Program-made: the position numbers and the translations under genes
NCBI GenBank assembly: GCA_948470475.1
Contig: OX419342.1
Coordinates: forward strand, 11,022,508 to 11,086,507
Direction: 5' to 3'
Length of the DNA stretch: 64,000 nucleotides
Source of the DNA: Galaxea fascicularis
Taxonomy: Eukaryota > Cnidaria > Anthozoa > Scleractinia > Euphylliidae
Notes under the pieces: model-generated
Told to the model about the DNA's origin: nothing
What the model saw: the letters and a program-made list of their open reading frames with translations, nothing else
Database searches by the model: none
In this document: positions 21,241-31,865 of the stretch, piece by piece
Layout: each line of letters begins with the position of its first letter
Position numbering within the stretch: the first letter of the stretch is position 1

Positions 21241-21692
21241 ATAAACCGCTTAGTAATTTTGATTTAATCAATTGGGTAAACAAATTAAAAATAAAACATT
21301 TTAGAGGTGTATTCAGTCGAGATAATTTACCAAATCAAATAAATGAACCTGAAGTTGGGATTATTAACCTTGATAGGAAAATTGGACCAGGCACTCATTG
21401 GGTTTGTTATAGAAATGTTGACAAACATATATGTGAATATTTTGATTCATTCGGTTTAATAATGCCAACTGAAATACAAAAATATTTACAAACAAGTGGT
21501 GAAAAGATTATATATTCAACAGATGAAATACAAGAGCGTGATTCTGTGTTATGCGGTTATTGGTGTTTGTATTATCTATTAGAAAGACAAAAAGGTAAAT
21601 CAATACTGACATAATACATAATACGGCATTTAGTCAAACAGACAAATCTGTAAATCATAGATTCCTTATTAATTACTTTAAAAGTATGTAAT
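21237..21692 (+). pseudogene. PRO: Adenain-like cysteine protease
   Basis: The triad is visible: His in GPGTHWVCYR, acidic residue in EYFDSFGLIMP, Cys in SVLCGYWCLYYL, the order of the C5 adenain/Ulp1 family. The core DLINWVNKLKIKHFRGVFSRD is typical of Polinton proteases that mature capsid proteins. The open frame runs from further upstream (21090), but family-like sequence begins at about 21240, where an ATA occupies the expected start. A frame change near 21606 separates the last codons, which end at TAA 21690-21692. Confidence 0.85.
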
Positions 21693-21703
21693 TCACATAT
21701 ATA

Positions 21704-21865
21704 ATGATCAGTTACTGTGTAAAAGAACGACGACAAACTGAATGCATTCCTGGAAGCGATCGATATGTTGAAGCAAAAAATGGACGCATGATGATGAAAT
21801 GCAAATGCAGTTCTTGCGGAATAATGAAAGTTAAATTCATAAAAAATAAAAAACAGGGAAACTAA
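21704..21865 (+). CDS. Small four-cysteine zinc-ribbon-like protein
   Basis: A 53-residue ORF, MISYCVKERRQTECIPGSDR onward, has a central KNGRMMMKCKCSSCGIMKVK with CxCxxC. It resembles the small DUF5679-type zinc ribbons (YC..C.....KNGR...KG.C..CG) often found in Polintons. The stop TAA lies at 21863-21865. Coding-like sequence in another frame begins 20-30 bases later and leads into the PLA2-like region, so this may be the N-terminal part of a longer gene. Confidence 0.55.
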   Translation: MISYCVKERRQTECIPGSDRYVEAKNGRMMMKCKCSSCGIMKVKFIKNKKQGN

Positions 21866-21884
21866 ATGAGCCCATCCAGAGCGG

Positions 21885-23231
21885 TGGGCGAATATTCATC
21901 CAGGTACTATAGTACCAGATTTCAATCCTCAAAATGCTAAATGGATGAAAGCTTTTGTTAAAGCTGCACCAAAAGGCAGAGGTCCTCTTGATATTTTAAA
22001 TAAAACCATTGAAAATTATTATACTGGTGGTGCAATTGATATTCATAAATTGATTGGCAAATACCAAAACCGAAAGGAGGTTGAACTCCACAAGACTATG
22101 ATTTTATAGGACCCTATAACCCGTTAGAAAAACAACTCGAGTTAATGCTATCAACCCATTAGCTAAGACAGGAATATGAAGACACTTTGTGGGATAAAGG
22201 GGTAGGGGATTAAGCACTCCAGTCGCAAAATAGCTGACATAACATGTTGGTCTAAAGCTTGTATTATGCAACAAAGAGAGAGGATAATTCTCTCTCAAGG
22301 GTGATAATCCCTTGGCTGGGGAAGGGGTAGTAATCCCCTACAGGAGGTGATAATCCTCCGGGATAATACTCATTCCCATGGCAACACAGCTATAGGGGTA
22401 CCGATCCCCAGAATGAATAGCTGCCATGAGTCTATGGGTGAAAGTGAGACCAGCATGGGAGCACTTAATCCCAAACCCTGACTTTATTGTACTATTAACA
22501 AATATAAACACTTCTTAATGAGCAGAAAATTTTAGCAATAGGATTAACAATGTGCTATCTTATAAAGGAATATATATATATTACTGACAGTGGACGATGA
22601 GTCAAATTGCCAGAGTTCATGTCCCTGAAGATCTTTGTGACTGTCATTGTGACTATAGCTATTAAGGCTTCCTTTATTGTCTTTTGAGTACTGGCAATTA
22701 TGAAAAACTACCAATACAAAGGGAAGGGTGGGAGGGAACTGTTATTCTTGTGAAAGCAAACAACGGAATGAATCACTAAACCGAGGCAAACGGACAAACA
22801 TACTTTGATTGACAGATAGAGGGAATCAGCACTGTGATTGGACAATAAAAATAACTGTGTATGACGCCACTTAGGCTAAATGACCTTTGTACCCTTGTAT
22901 TGCTAGCATTTACACACACATTATCATTTACTGTTAGCTTGACTCTAATAAGCTAAAGGTTGTATCATTAACTGTAATTTATATTCTATAAATTTTCTTA
23001 TGATCCAAATACAGGACAAGTATTAGACTGGAAAGTTAAACCAAAGAATCGTGTTGATGAAATAGTTGCACATCACGACATATGTTATGATATGGGTAAA
23101 AACAAAAATGAATGCGATAGACAAATGGTTAAATCACTGGATGAAATACCTTATGGTGAAATGCCTAAATGGGGACAGACAGCAAGATTTTTGGTCTTGG
23201 TGTTCCAAAAAACGGAAGAAGCCGTCGAGTA
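21885..23231 (+). pseudogene. Phospholipase A2-like capsid-associated domain, split by a MITE
   Basis: Before the insertion the + strand encodes a WMKAFVKAAPKGRGPLDILN segment and then a GPYNPLEKQL calcium-loop-like motif. After it come the catalytic-type VDEIVAHHDICYDMGKNKNE and CDRQM. His-Asp followed by Cys-Tyr is the signature of parvovirus VP1u-like PLA2 domains, used in entry by some viruses. The two halves are separated by 830 bp of TTAA-flanked insertion (22142-22971), and a TGA plus frame changes occur before it. Confidence 0.65.
22142..22971. mobile_element. TTAA-flanked MITE (piggyBac-like) in the PLA2 gene
   Basis: TTAA occurs at both borders (22142-22145 and 22968-22971), with imperfect terminal inverted repeats TGCTATCAACCC at the left and the reverse complement TGATACAACCT at the right. 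TTAA target duplication is the piggyBac hallmark. No transposase is encoded. The interior (22270-22365) contains a series of small GATAAT-loop hairpins (see findings). Confidence 0.7.
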
Positions 23232-24050
23232 AAGAAAACTGGCAAGAAAAATTAGCAGATCAATTACATACACCCATAAAGCGTAATTTTACTCGATGGC
23301 ATGTGATTGTCAACCATATTGATGAAATATGGGCTGCTGATTTTGTTGATATGCAAAACAATATTCAATGAAGGCAGAAAACCACAATATCTATGGGTTG
23401 ATAAAGGAAAGGAATTCTATAACAAACATTTGAAGGACTTGTTGGAGAAATATAATATACAGATATACTCCACAGAGTATGAGGAAAAATCCTCAGTGGT
23501 TGAAAGGTGGAATGGAACAATCAATTCCAAAATGTGGAAGCAGTTCACTATTCAAAGTAATACACATTATTTAGATATGTTACCTCAAATATTAAAACAG
23601 TTCAATAACACAAAACATTCAAGCATAAAGATGACACCTACAGAAGTAAGCAAAAAAAGCAATGAAGGAACTGTTCACTTTAATCTATATGGTGATATGG
23701 AACAAGTAACATCCAAACCGAAATTCAAGGTTGGTGATTAGGTCCGAATATCTAAGTATAAACGAAATGTATTCGACAAGGGTTATACACCAAATTGGAC
23801 AGAAGAAGTATTCATAGTAGATGAGATCCAATACACTAATCCAATCACATACAATCTAAAAGATTTGAATAATGAAGAAATAAAAGGATCATTTTATGAA
23901 CCTGAATTACTGAAAGCAAAGCAAGATGTATTTAGAATTGATAAAGTCATTCGAAAAGATTATAAAAAGAAACAAGCTTTGGTCAAATGGAATGGCTATA
24001 ATGATGACTTCAACAGTTGGATACCATTCAGGGATTTAAAGGATATGTGA
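23174..24050 (+). pseudogene. INT: Polinton retroviral-type integrase with chromodomain
   Basis: Visible parts: NWQEKLADQLHTPIKRNFTR leading to IDEIWAADFVDM (first catalytic Asp), then YLWVDKGKEFYNKHL (second Asp) and EEKSSVVERWNGTI (Glu), then a C-terminal chromodomain, FRIDKVIRK...ALVKWNGYNDDFNSWIP. The piece between the first and second Asp is too short by roughly 40-45 residues, with a frame change at about 23370, so an internal deletion is likely. An in-frame TAG occurs at 23739-23741. The chromodomain suggests chromatin-guided integration. It may once have been translated from a frame overlapping the PLA2 gene. Confidence 0.85.
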
Positions 24051-24075
24051 AATGATTTAAATAATTATCTAACAT

Positions 24076-24145
24076 ACATATATATATATATATATATGGG
24101 TCTTGAATAAAGCGTTGAAAACGGAAGTCCTTTCTCCATTGTGCG

Positions 24146-24208
<63 letters not shown>
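24076..24208. repeat. (TA)n microsatellites
   Basis: Two AT dinucleotide runs, 24076-24097 and 24148-24208 (about 60 bp), lie in the spacer between integrase and the next ORF. They could extrude or slip and may mark a promoter region, but no specific function is supported. Confidence 0.8.
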
Positions 24209-24209
<1 letters not shown>

Positions 24210-24294
24210 TAACGGTTTACCCGATTTTCTTTGTCAGATATATGACCAAAAATAGATTATTTCTAGTTGTATTTTTATATAACTTTATTTTCTA

Positions 24295-24795
24295 ATGGTA
24301 TATGAAATTGATAATGCTAAAGATAAATTGATCAGATTAGTACATTTATACGATGATTTTGAAAGTATGAGGTCATTATCTGATAGAATTAGATCATTTT
24401 TAAGAATTAAATTTAGAATTATAAAACAATTGTTAATCGAATCGTTATTTTTACTAGAACAAATTGAGAATAAAAGAGTAAACAGGGTAATTTTAGCAAA
24501 TAGAATTAAAAAATATTATCTTAAATTTAGGTTAGATGAAAAAAGATATAATTATAACAATTTTAATGATTTCTTTTTGCTTTCTAATAAAGAACACTTG
24601 AAAAAATGTATTAGAATAACATTAAACGATCACTATCATCAATTTGATAATACATTTTATGATCTATGTTATGATTGCGCTGAGAAAGAAAAGGCGGCTA
24701 ATAATGAAAACTTTGAATATGATGATTTTGAGAAATTAAACAGTTTTAAATATTTTGAAATACCAAGAAGAAGCTATGAATTAGAGGATATGTGA
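24295..24795 (+). CDS. Uncharacterised Polinton protein
   Basis: The 166-residue intact frame starts MVYEIDNAKDKLIRLVHLYD. It is predicted helical and rich in Arg/Lys and Leu/Ile, with a CYDCAEKEK cysteine pair near residue 128 and an acidic C-terminus. I recognise no family. Its codon and AT composition match the neighbouring Polinton genes, and the next ORF begins 56 bases after its stop. Confidence 0.55.
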   Translation: MVYEIDNAKDKLIRLVHLYDDFESMRSLSDRIRSFLRIKFRIIKQLLIESLFLLEQIENKRVNRVILANRIKKYYLKFRLDEKRYNYNNFNDFFLLSNKEHLKKCIRITLNDHYHQFDNTFYDLCYDCAEKEKAANNENFEYDDFEKLNSFKYFEIPRRSYELEDM

Positions 24796-24851
24796 AATGA
24801 TTTAAACGCACCCAAAGATATTTAAAAAAATATTATCATATAAGATTATAC

Positions 24852-25703
24852 ATGGAAATGCAAAAGAGAAATTATAAAAATAATCAATTAAATGTTGAAA
24901 TTAATTGTTATGTTGATAAGAATAATCAGATTTGGTTTCGTGGAGAGGAAATTGCTGAAACTCTTGGCTATTTAGATACAAGACATGCAATACATTATAA
25001 TGTTCATATTGATGATAAAAAATCAATGGAAATTGAAATACCTTCTAAGAAGCTTAATTCTTCACGGGAAAAATTTTCCCCTGAAGCTGAGGAGCTTAAA
25101 ATTAAACGTAAATGTTTTTTTATTAATGAATCAGGTTTTTATTCTTTAATTTTATCAAGTAAAAAACCATTAGCTAGAGATTTTAAACATTGGGTTACAA
25201 GTAAAGTTTTACCATCAATTAGAAAACATGGATATTATAACAGAAAAAGTAATAGATTATTAATTGAAAGTGAATATGATCTTCATTCTAAAGTAGTTGA
25301 CTTTATCAGGAAAAAATACAATAATTGTCTTATAATAGCAGGTCTTGGTGAAAATCAAAGGACTGAAAATCTTAGATTATCATCTGGGAAAAAAGGCTAT
25401 ATGGCTGGTCAATGAGATTTAATGATTATGAATCCAACTAGTAAATTTAATTCTTTATGTCTCGAATTTAAGAGTCCAACAGGTTCATACCAAATGTCTG
25501 AAAAACAACTTCATATGAAAGAACTTTATGAAACTAATAAATGTAAATATATTATGAGTAATTGTTATGATGATATTTTATTTGAAATTATTAAACATTT
25601 TGAAGAAAGTAATAAATACATAAAAAGAAGACAACAACGAAATAAATACGTTTTTAATTCATATTTTTCCAATTATTTGTTTTATAAAATATTTAGAAAA
25701 TGA
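24852..25703 (+). pseudogene. BRO-N domain fused to a VRR-NUC-like nuclease
   Basis: Residues 1-135 look like a BRO-N (baculovirus repeated ORF, N-terminal) DNA-binding domain: NQIWFRGEEIAETLGYLDTR, FINESGFYSLILSSKKPLAR and HWVTSKVLPSIRKHGYY are its usual landmarks. The C-terminal part resembles a VRR-NUC nuclease: an ESEYDLHSKVVDFI lead, GENQRTENLRL, then after an in-frame TGA (25413-25415) DLMIMNP, CLEFKSPTGSYQMSEKQLHM with the E-x-K and Q of the PD-(D/E)xK core. BRO proteins bind DNA. The nuclease could resolve or repair replication structures. Only the TGA breaks the frame. Confidence 0.65.
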
Positions 25704-25756
25704 TTTAAACGCGCGTTTTTTTGACTTAAAGAAATATTTATATTATAATATATAGA

Positions 25757-28700
25757 ATGGAAAATATTATCTCAACTAATAGTATGAATGAAAGAGATCT
25801 CAAAAAATTGAAAAAATCTCAACTAATTAATCTGTTATTGAAGCAGAATGATAAGAAGAAGCCTGAAACCAAATCACTGCCAAAACTAAGGAAGCCAATT
25901 CCAACTCCCAGAAAGAGTGTCAAACAGATGGTGAATGATTATGAAAACAACATAATTCTTTCACCATTAGAATTTAGGGATAAACCAGTTCCAATGCCAA
26001 GGACTAAAAAACCGGTACCACTACCAAGGACTGAAATAGAAAAAAAAAACAGACAAAGCTCTAAAAGGTTATACCAATTCTTACAAAATCAACATCAAAA
26101 ACAAAAAAGATCCACTAGTTCAACTACAAAACACAAGAAAAGCTGTTGCATACCATATTATAAATACACTAATATCAATGAAAGGACTAAAAGTTGTTGA
26201 AACATTGAAAGTAACATTCACAAAAATATCAGATAGAGAAACAATTTATAAGACAGCTTATTTTAACAGTCAAACTCAGACTATTACAAACCATCCAGAG
26301 ATTGCTGAATCACTTGAAGTATCCAAACAAGATATATTAAATAAAATTGCTGTTTGGATTTCTGAGGGATCAGGTTGGACAATTCAATCAGTTGATAATC
26401 ATTATCTCAATGTGGTAAAATATAAACCGATGAAAGGTTCTTCATACATCAAATTGCCACAAGAACTAAACAATAGTGCATAAGGTTTAATAAACATGAA
26501 AAATGAGAACAATGAATGCTTCAGATGGTGTCACATCAGATACTTGAATCCACAAGACAAGAATCCGCAAAGAATAAAAAAAGTCGATAAGGCTGTTATT
26601 AAAATCTCAATTATTCAGGAATTGAATTTCCAGTCACCACAAAGCAGTGTAACAAAATCGAAAAGCAAAATGAGATTAATATTAATGTTTTTGGTTATGA
26701 AGACAAACAACCATACCCCATTTATATTTCAAAAGAAAAGAATGAAGACTGTTTATATTTATTGTTGATTACAGAAAATGAAAACAAACATTACGTATTA
26801 ATAAAAGATTTCAACAAGTTCATGTACAATCAGACAAAACACAGAGAAAGGAAACATTTCTGTATGCATTGTTTGCAATACTTCAGCTCTGAAAAAGTAT
26901 TAGCCAATCATAAAGAAAACTGCATCCCAGTAAATGACACACAAGCGATAAGAATACCAACTAAAGACGACAATATATTAAAATTCAATAATTGCCACAA
27001 ACAACTACCAGTACCATTTGTAATATATGCAGATTTTGAAGCCATCACAGAAAAAATACATGGTTGTCAACCCAATAATTTTAAATCATATACAGAAGCC
27101 TATCAGAAGCATATAGACTGTGGTTATGGATATAAAGTCGTTTGTTGTTATGATGATAAATACAGTAAACCAGAACAAATTGATAGAGGTGAAAAAGCTG
27201 TTTACAAATTTATGGAAGCTATGTTAGATGAAGTTAAATATTGTAAAAACGTTATGAAAAAAGAATTCAACAAACCACTAAAAATGAAAAAGATAATGAA
27301 AAGAAATTCCAAAAAGCTGATGAATGTCATATCTGTAATAAAAAATATAATAAAACCGATGTAAGAGTCAGAGACCATTGTCATATCACTGGTGTGTATC
27401 GTGGTTCAGCTCACCAAGATTGTAATCTCAACTTCCAAATAACTGATAAAATTCCTGTAATATTTCATAATCTCCGAGGATATGACAGTCATTTCATAAT
27501 GCAAGAGATCGGTGAAATAGTCAAAAAGCATACATACACAAACAGAAAGGTGAAAAGTGTCAAATGAACATTAATTAATTCCTAATAACATGGAGAAATA
27601 CATGGCATTCATGCTTGGTAATCATCTGACCTTCATTTACAGTTTCCAGTTTATGGGCTCAAGTTTAGAAAAACTAGTGAGTAATCTACCAAAAGAATTA
27701 TTAAAATACACCTCCCAAAAATTCAAAAATAAAAAGTTTGATTTTATGTCTCAAAAAGTTTATCCATATGACTTCATGGACAGTTTCGATAAATTCAATG
27801 AAAAGCTGCCAACAAAAGAGGACTTCTTCAGTATTATGAATAATGAGCATATAACAGATGAAGATTATAAACATGCTCAAAATGTGTGGAATACATTCTC
27901 TCTCAAAAATATGGGTGAGTACCATGACTTATATCTCAAATCTGTCATCCTTTTGTTAGCTGATGTTTTTGAAAACTTCAGGAAAACTTGTTTAGAATAC
28001 TACAAACTAGACCCTTGTCATTATTTCACAAGCCCTGGACTTTCCTGGGATGCTATGCTGAAAATGACTGATATTAAACTAGAGCTTATGACAGATGTAG
28101 ATATGTTTCAATTCATTGAGAAGGGTATGCGTGGAGGTATCAGTTATATAGCCAACCGACATGGCAAAGCAAATAATAAATCCATGAAAACATATGATGA
28201 GAAGGTGCCCTCAAAGTATATTATGTATTTAGATGCTAACAATCTATACGGCTGGACTATGAGTCAGTATCTGCCAACAGGTGGTTTCAAATGGTTGACT
28301 GAAAAACAAATCAATAATCTAAACCTTGCTAAATACGAAGAAGACGGTAATAAGGGTTTGATACTTGAAGTCGATCTTGAATATCCTAAAGAGTTGCATG
28401 ATCTCCATAATGACTACCCACTAGTAACTGAAGATATGCTACCAGGCTATTGTAAAAAAATAGCAGGAAAATATAAAATATCAACTGGTCTGGTACACAA
28501 ACTTATTCCAACATTGAGTAATAAGAAAAAAATACGTGCTTCATTACAGGAACCTACAATTGTATATTGATCTCGGTTTAAAATTAACGAAAGTCCATCG
28601 AGTATTAGAGTTCAATGAGTCTGCGTGGTTAAAGCAATACATTGACTTCAATACTCAGAAAAGAACTAATGCCAAAAATGCTTTCGAGAAAGACTTCTTC

Positions 28701-29456
28701 AAACTTATGAACAAAAAACGATGGAAAATATCAGAAAGCGAGTAGATGTCAGATTGGTAACTGATGAAAAGAAACTATTAAAAATGGCGGCTAAACCTAC
28801 TTATGTGAGTAGTAAAATCTTCAACGAAAATCTGGTTGCTATGCATAAGATTAAAGAAACACTCACCCTTAACAGGCCGGCATATGTGGTATGTGTATTC
28901 TTGACCTCAGTAAAACACTGATGTATGACTTTCACTACAATTACATTAAACAAAAATACAGTAGCAAAGCGAAATTATTATTCACAGACACAGACAGCTT
29001 GACCTATGAGATTGGAACAAAACATGTTTATAATGACTTCTGGGGGATAAAAATAGATTTGATAACAGTGATTACCCCGAGAACTCGCCGTATTTTGATA
29101 AGACAAATAAAAAAGTAATTGGTAAATTCAAAGATGAAGCGGTTGGTATTCCAATTTCTGAATTCATTGGCTTACGGTGTAAGATGTATTCATACATAAA
29201 AGAGAATAATCAATGCGGAAAGACCGCTAAGGGAATTAAAAAGAATATTATTAAGAAGAACATCCAACATGAAGACTATAAAGAAACTTTATTTGGAAAT
29301 GAACAAATATATCACACTATGAAAACCATAAGAAGTCAAAACCATGAATTAGAAAGTTATGAAATCAATAAAGTATCACTCAGCTGTTTCGATGACAAAA
29401 GATATATACTAGACGATGGAGTAACAAGTTATGCTTACGGCCACTATAAAATCTAA
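25757..29456 (+). pseudogene. POLB: Protein-primed DNA polymerase B, many frame breaks
   Basis: Family parts in order: N-terminal PxPR-rich segment (KPIPTPRKSVKQMVNDYENN, KPVPMPRTKKPVPLPRT) at 25757-26200; N-terminal domain at 26178-26483 and 26496-26768; a C2HC zinc element (HFCMHCLQYFSSEKVLANHK) and exonuclease motif VIYADFEAI at 26762-27364; IFHNLRGYDSHF (Exo II) at about 27465; polymerase motif A YLDANNLYGWTMSQYLPTGG at 27590-28570; a damaged motif B region at 28536-28921; and motif [13 protein letters not shown] at 28891-29118, ending YAYGHYKI at 29456. At least six frame changes and a loss around motif B make it non-functional. It copies the element from a terminal protein primer. Confidence 0.85.
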
Positions 29457-29774
29457 AAAGCCCAGTTGGCTGCTGACGTCACGTCACAGCTGTGCCGGCT
29501 AACTTTAAATCTCGACGACAAACTTTACTGGTAAACTTTACTAACAAACTTTACTTCAAAAACAAGTTCATCCTGATGGTTATATGACAATCATATGACT
29601 GTCTCATGATCTCAAACAATAGCTGTAGGTGATGACTCATTTTAGAGGGGGTTTCCCTATTTTTCCGAGAAAGTCACGCTTGGTGATTTTTCCGAGAAAA
29701 TCACGCATAGGGGTCAAACGCTTCGCTATGACTTAATAGCTTCGATGCCGTGAAGCTAAATCTCAGGGAGGGGG
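29457..29774. other. Spacer between polymerase and right terminal repeat
   Basis: No ORF is supported. It has a TGACGTCACGTCA stretch at about 29474-29486 (a perfect cAMP-response-element octamer followed by a half site) and repeats of CAAACTTTACT around 29519-29560. Near 29665-29705 TTTTTCCGAGAAA-TCACGC occurs twice. These are possible control sequences but unproven. Confidence 0.35.
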
Positions 29775-29948
29775 AGGGGAAACAGTGAAATCACGATTTG
29801 TGATAATTATATGAAATTATAATATAAAATCATTTGATGTAATAATTATATGAAATCATTTTATGTAACCACAAATGGAAAGTAGTATAAGGTTGGGTTG
29901 GTAACAAATCATTGAAAATGGTTTGGTACCCCCAACTATTATACTACT
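29775..29948 (-). repeat. Polinton right terminal inverted repeat
   Basis: Reverse complement of the left end with one mismatch over the outer 137 bp, plus about 29 nt (ending near GATTTCA) not found on the left, then shared CTGTTTCCCCTC. It ends at ...TATACTACT, 29948, directly before the CCATCC duplication. Confidence 0.9.
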
Positions 29949-29954
29949 CCATCC
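29949..29954. repeat. Polinton target-site duplication, right copy
   Basis: CCATCC, identical to 9173-9178. The next bases are ATCTCC. Confidence 0.85.
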
Positions 29955-29978
29955 ATCTCCTTGTATTCCGCCACATAT

Positions 29979-30028
29979 TTCCGTGGTTGGCCCGGGGGTC
30001 GACCCCACGGGAAAGCCGATGACATGTG
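29979..30028 (-). repeat. Right copy of the outer GC-rich inverted repeat
   Basis: The reverse complement reads TGTCATCGGCTTTCCCGTGG and then GGTCGACCCCCGGGCCAACC, about 90 percent identical to 8160-8209. It is taken as the far end of an older element interrupted by the Polinton. Confidence 0.5.
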
Positions 30029-31137
30029 CATAAATCGTCTGATTAGCTTGATTGGAGACAACTTAAGACTCGACGGACTCGAAAGCCTTTTTTGGTTCGA
30101 CCTGCAAACTTTCTTCGACTTATCGACATGTAAGTACAGAACATTGAAATTCATGTTTTTCATGTCTGTCTGAGATTCATTATTGAACAGTTCAAAAGCA
30201 TTAACATATGACTGTGATTACATTGCTAACATTTATCTTGATAGGATTGAGATGTTTCACGTTGGGATATTTTTTACAGTCTTGGGTTTTGCTTTGGCTT
30301 CTGAAGGTATAATCTTGGACCTGTCTACCGATCAGATTTTATCCACGTTCTCAGTTTGTTCACGACAATTTCCATCGCAGTTTTTTAATAGCGGCTTAAG
30401 GTTAAGGACGTAAGCTGTTTAATTTGCCCTCTTTAAAATTACTGGAAACAATTTGACCGCACCTTAAATTTCAGGTATCAACATACGCCACAGAATCTTG
30501 ATTCAAAAAGTCAAATCCGAAAGTACGTTTACTTTCAATTTTAGGAAGCCATAAGCAGTTTTCACTTTATAAATTCTTTTACCACCTCCTGAAACACCAG
30601 CGTCTCCTACACAATGTTAGCAGGTTCATCAATTGTTCAAACTGATTTTTAATAATTAACTTGTCTCTTCATCAAATTGCCCTTTAAATGAAATCAGCGT
30701 TTGTTTTTGTTTTCAAAATGTCTCGTGACTATGCTTTTTCGTAGAAATACAGTGGAAGTACGGTGAAAGTAAACAAATTGGTAAGTTTGCTATGTTCGAT
30801 ATCACCTGTCCTTTTATTATTGTAAATATTCTATAAAGTCATCTGGGTGATTATTTATTTAAGACACTTTCTCAAGATGGCTTATAAGAGAGGCGGGATT
30901 ATTCGTTTAGCAAAATGCAGCGCTATGATATGATATGTTTTTTTCTGAAGCATATCAGTTGACCAGAATCCTAAAGGCAGCGACACACTAGTGTCTAACA
31001 AGAAAACTATATGGTTTATTTAGGCACTAGGCATTTCCATCATTATTATCAATATGGTTTAGTTTAATTTCAAGTACTTAAATAACCTTTTTGAAACTAA
31101 CCATACAAATATCTTTTAATGTGATGTAAGGAGGAGA
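30029..31137. other. No gene recognised
   Basis: Only short unrelated open frames exist. The region leads into a purine-rich AAGGAGGAGATG at about 31127-31138 that resembles the polypurine tract next to an LTR. Confidence 0.4.
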
Positions 31138-31411
31138 TGTGAAATAAAGTATTGTTGTTGTTGTTGTTGATTCTATACGCCGATAGCGGCGATTTTGATC
31201 GCCAGCGAAAAGCGCGAGTGAATTTCGCCGTTGATTACGGAGCCCTCCAGGGGCTATCCTTGTATTGTATTACTATAAATTAGTGCACGCGATATCGAGC
31301 GAATTGTAGAGGCCAAGGCAGTGATGTACTGTGGCAAGTTGTGTTATTGAAAGGTTCTAAAATTGTCGATGGAGTACTGATCCGCTAAATTGGCGACGAG
31401 GATTTCAGTGA

Positions 31412-31843
31412 AGATGCATGATGTGGAGAGGCGTGCCAGTTACGACTCTCGATGAAGGAAGTGATGTGGAAGCGTATTTGGGGCGGTTAGAATGTTTCAT
31501 GACTGTGGCGGGAACGACAGATGCCAAGAAGACACCGCCTTGTTCACACAGTGAAGGAACGATTAAAGGAACTTCGGCTCGAGTTACTACAGCCAAATGT
31601 TTTCGGTGTAATCGTGAAGGCCATCAGGCGAGTGATCAGGAAAAACGTAGAGCTGTAAACCAAACCTGTAACACCTGTAGACATAAAGGTCATTTCTCAG
31701 GATCGAAATTCTGCAAGCAGACAAAGCGGCTACAGGAGAGTTTGAAGCAATTCATGCCAAAAGGGAGAAAACCGAACAGTAGAAAAGGAACTCAAAATCA
31801 TATAGAAGAAGGAGTTGCCGACGCTGAGGAGGAGGAAACTTGA
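31412..31843 (+). pseudogene. Gypsy gag remnant with zinc knuckles
   Basis: The N-terminal piece (DEGSDVEAYLGRLECFMTVA) jumps to two zinc knuckles, CFRCNREGHQASD (last Cys missing) and CNTCRHKGHFSGSKFC, without the intervening capsid, so about 200 or more residues of Gag are deleted in frame. The C-terminus is acidic, and TGA closes the frame at about 31843. Confidence 0.65.
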
Positions 31844-31865
31844 AGTCATTGAGTAACTTTCTTGC

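Larger units (their letters stand above)
9179..29948. mobile_element. Polinton/Maverick element, full length but decayed
   Basis: The element is 20,770 bp with terminal inverted repeats beginning AGTAGTATAATAGTTGGG, bounded by a 6-bp CCATCC duplication. It contains the diagnostic Polinton set: protein-primed DNA polymerase B, retroviral-type integrase with chromodomain, A32-like ATPase, adenain-like protease, major capsid and penton-like proteins. Such elements replicate and package as virus-like entities and integrate through the integrase. Most genes have one or more stops or frameshifts, and three later insertions lie inside (Penelope, LINE, TTAA MITE), so this copy is defective. Confidence 0.93.

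Noticed and set aside
10965..29456. Stop-codon reassignment as an explanation for in-frame stops in Polinton genes
   Set aside because: TAA, TAG and TGA all occur in frame and frameshifts are also common, so decay is simpler than recoding.
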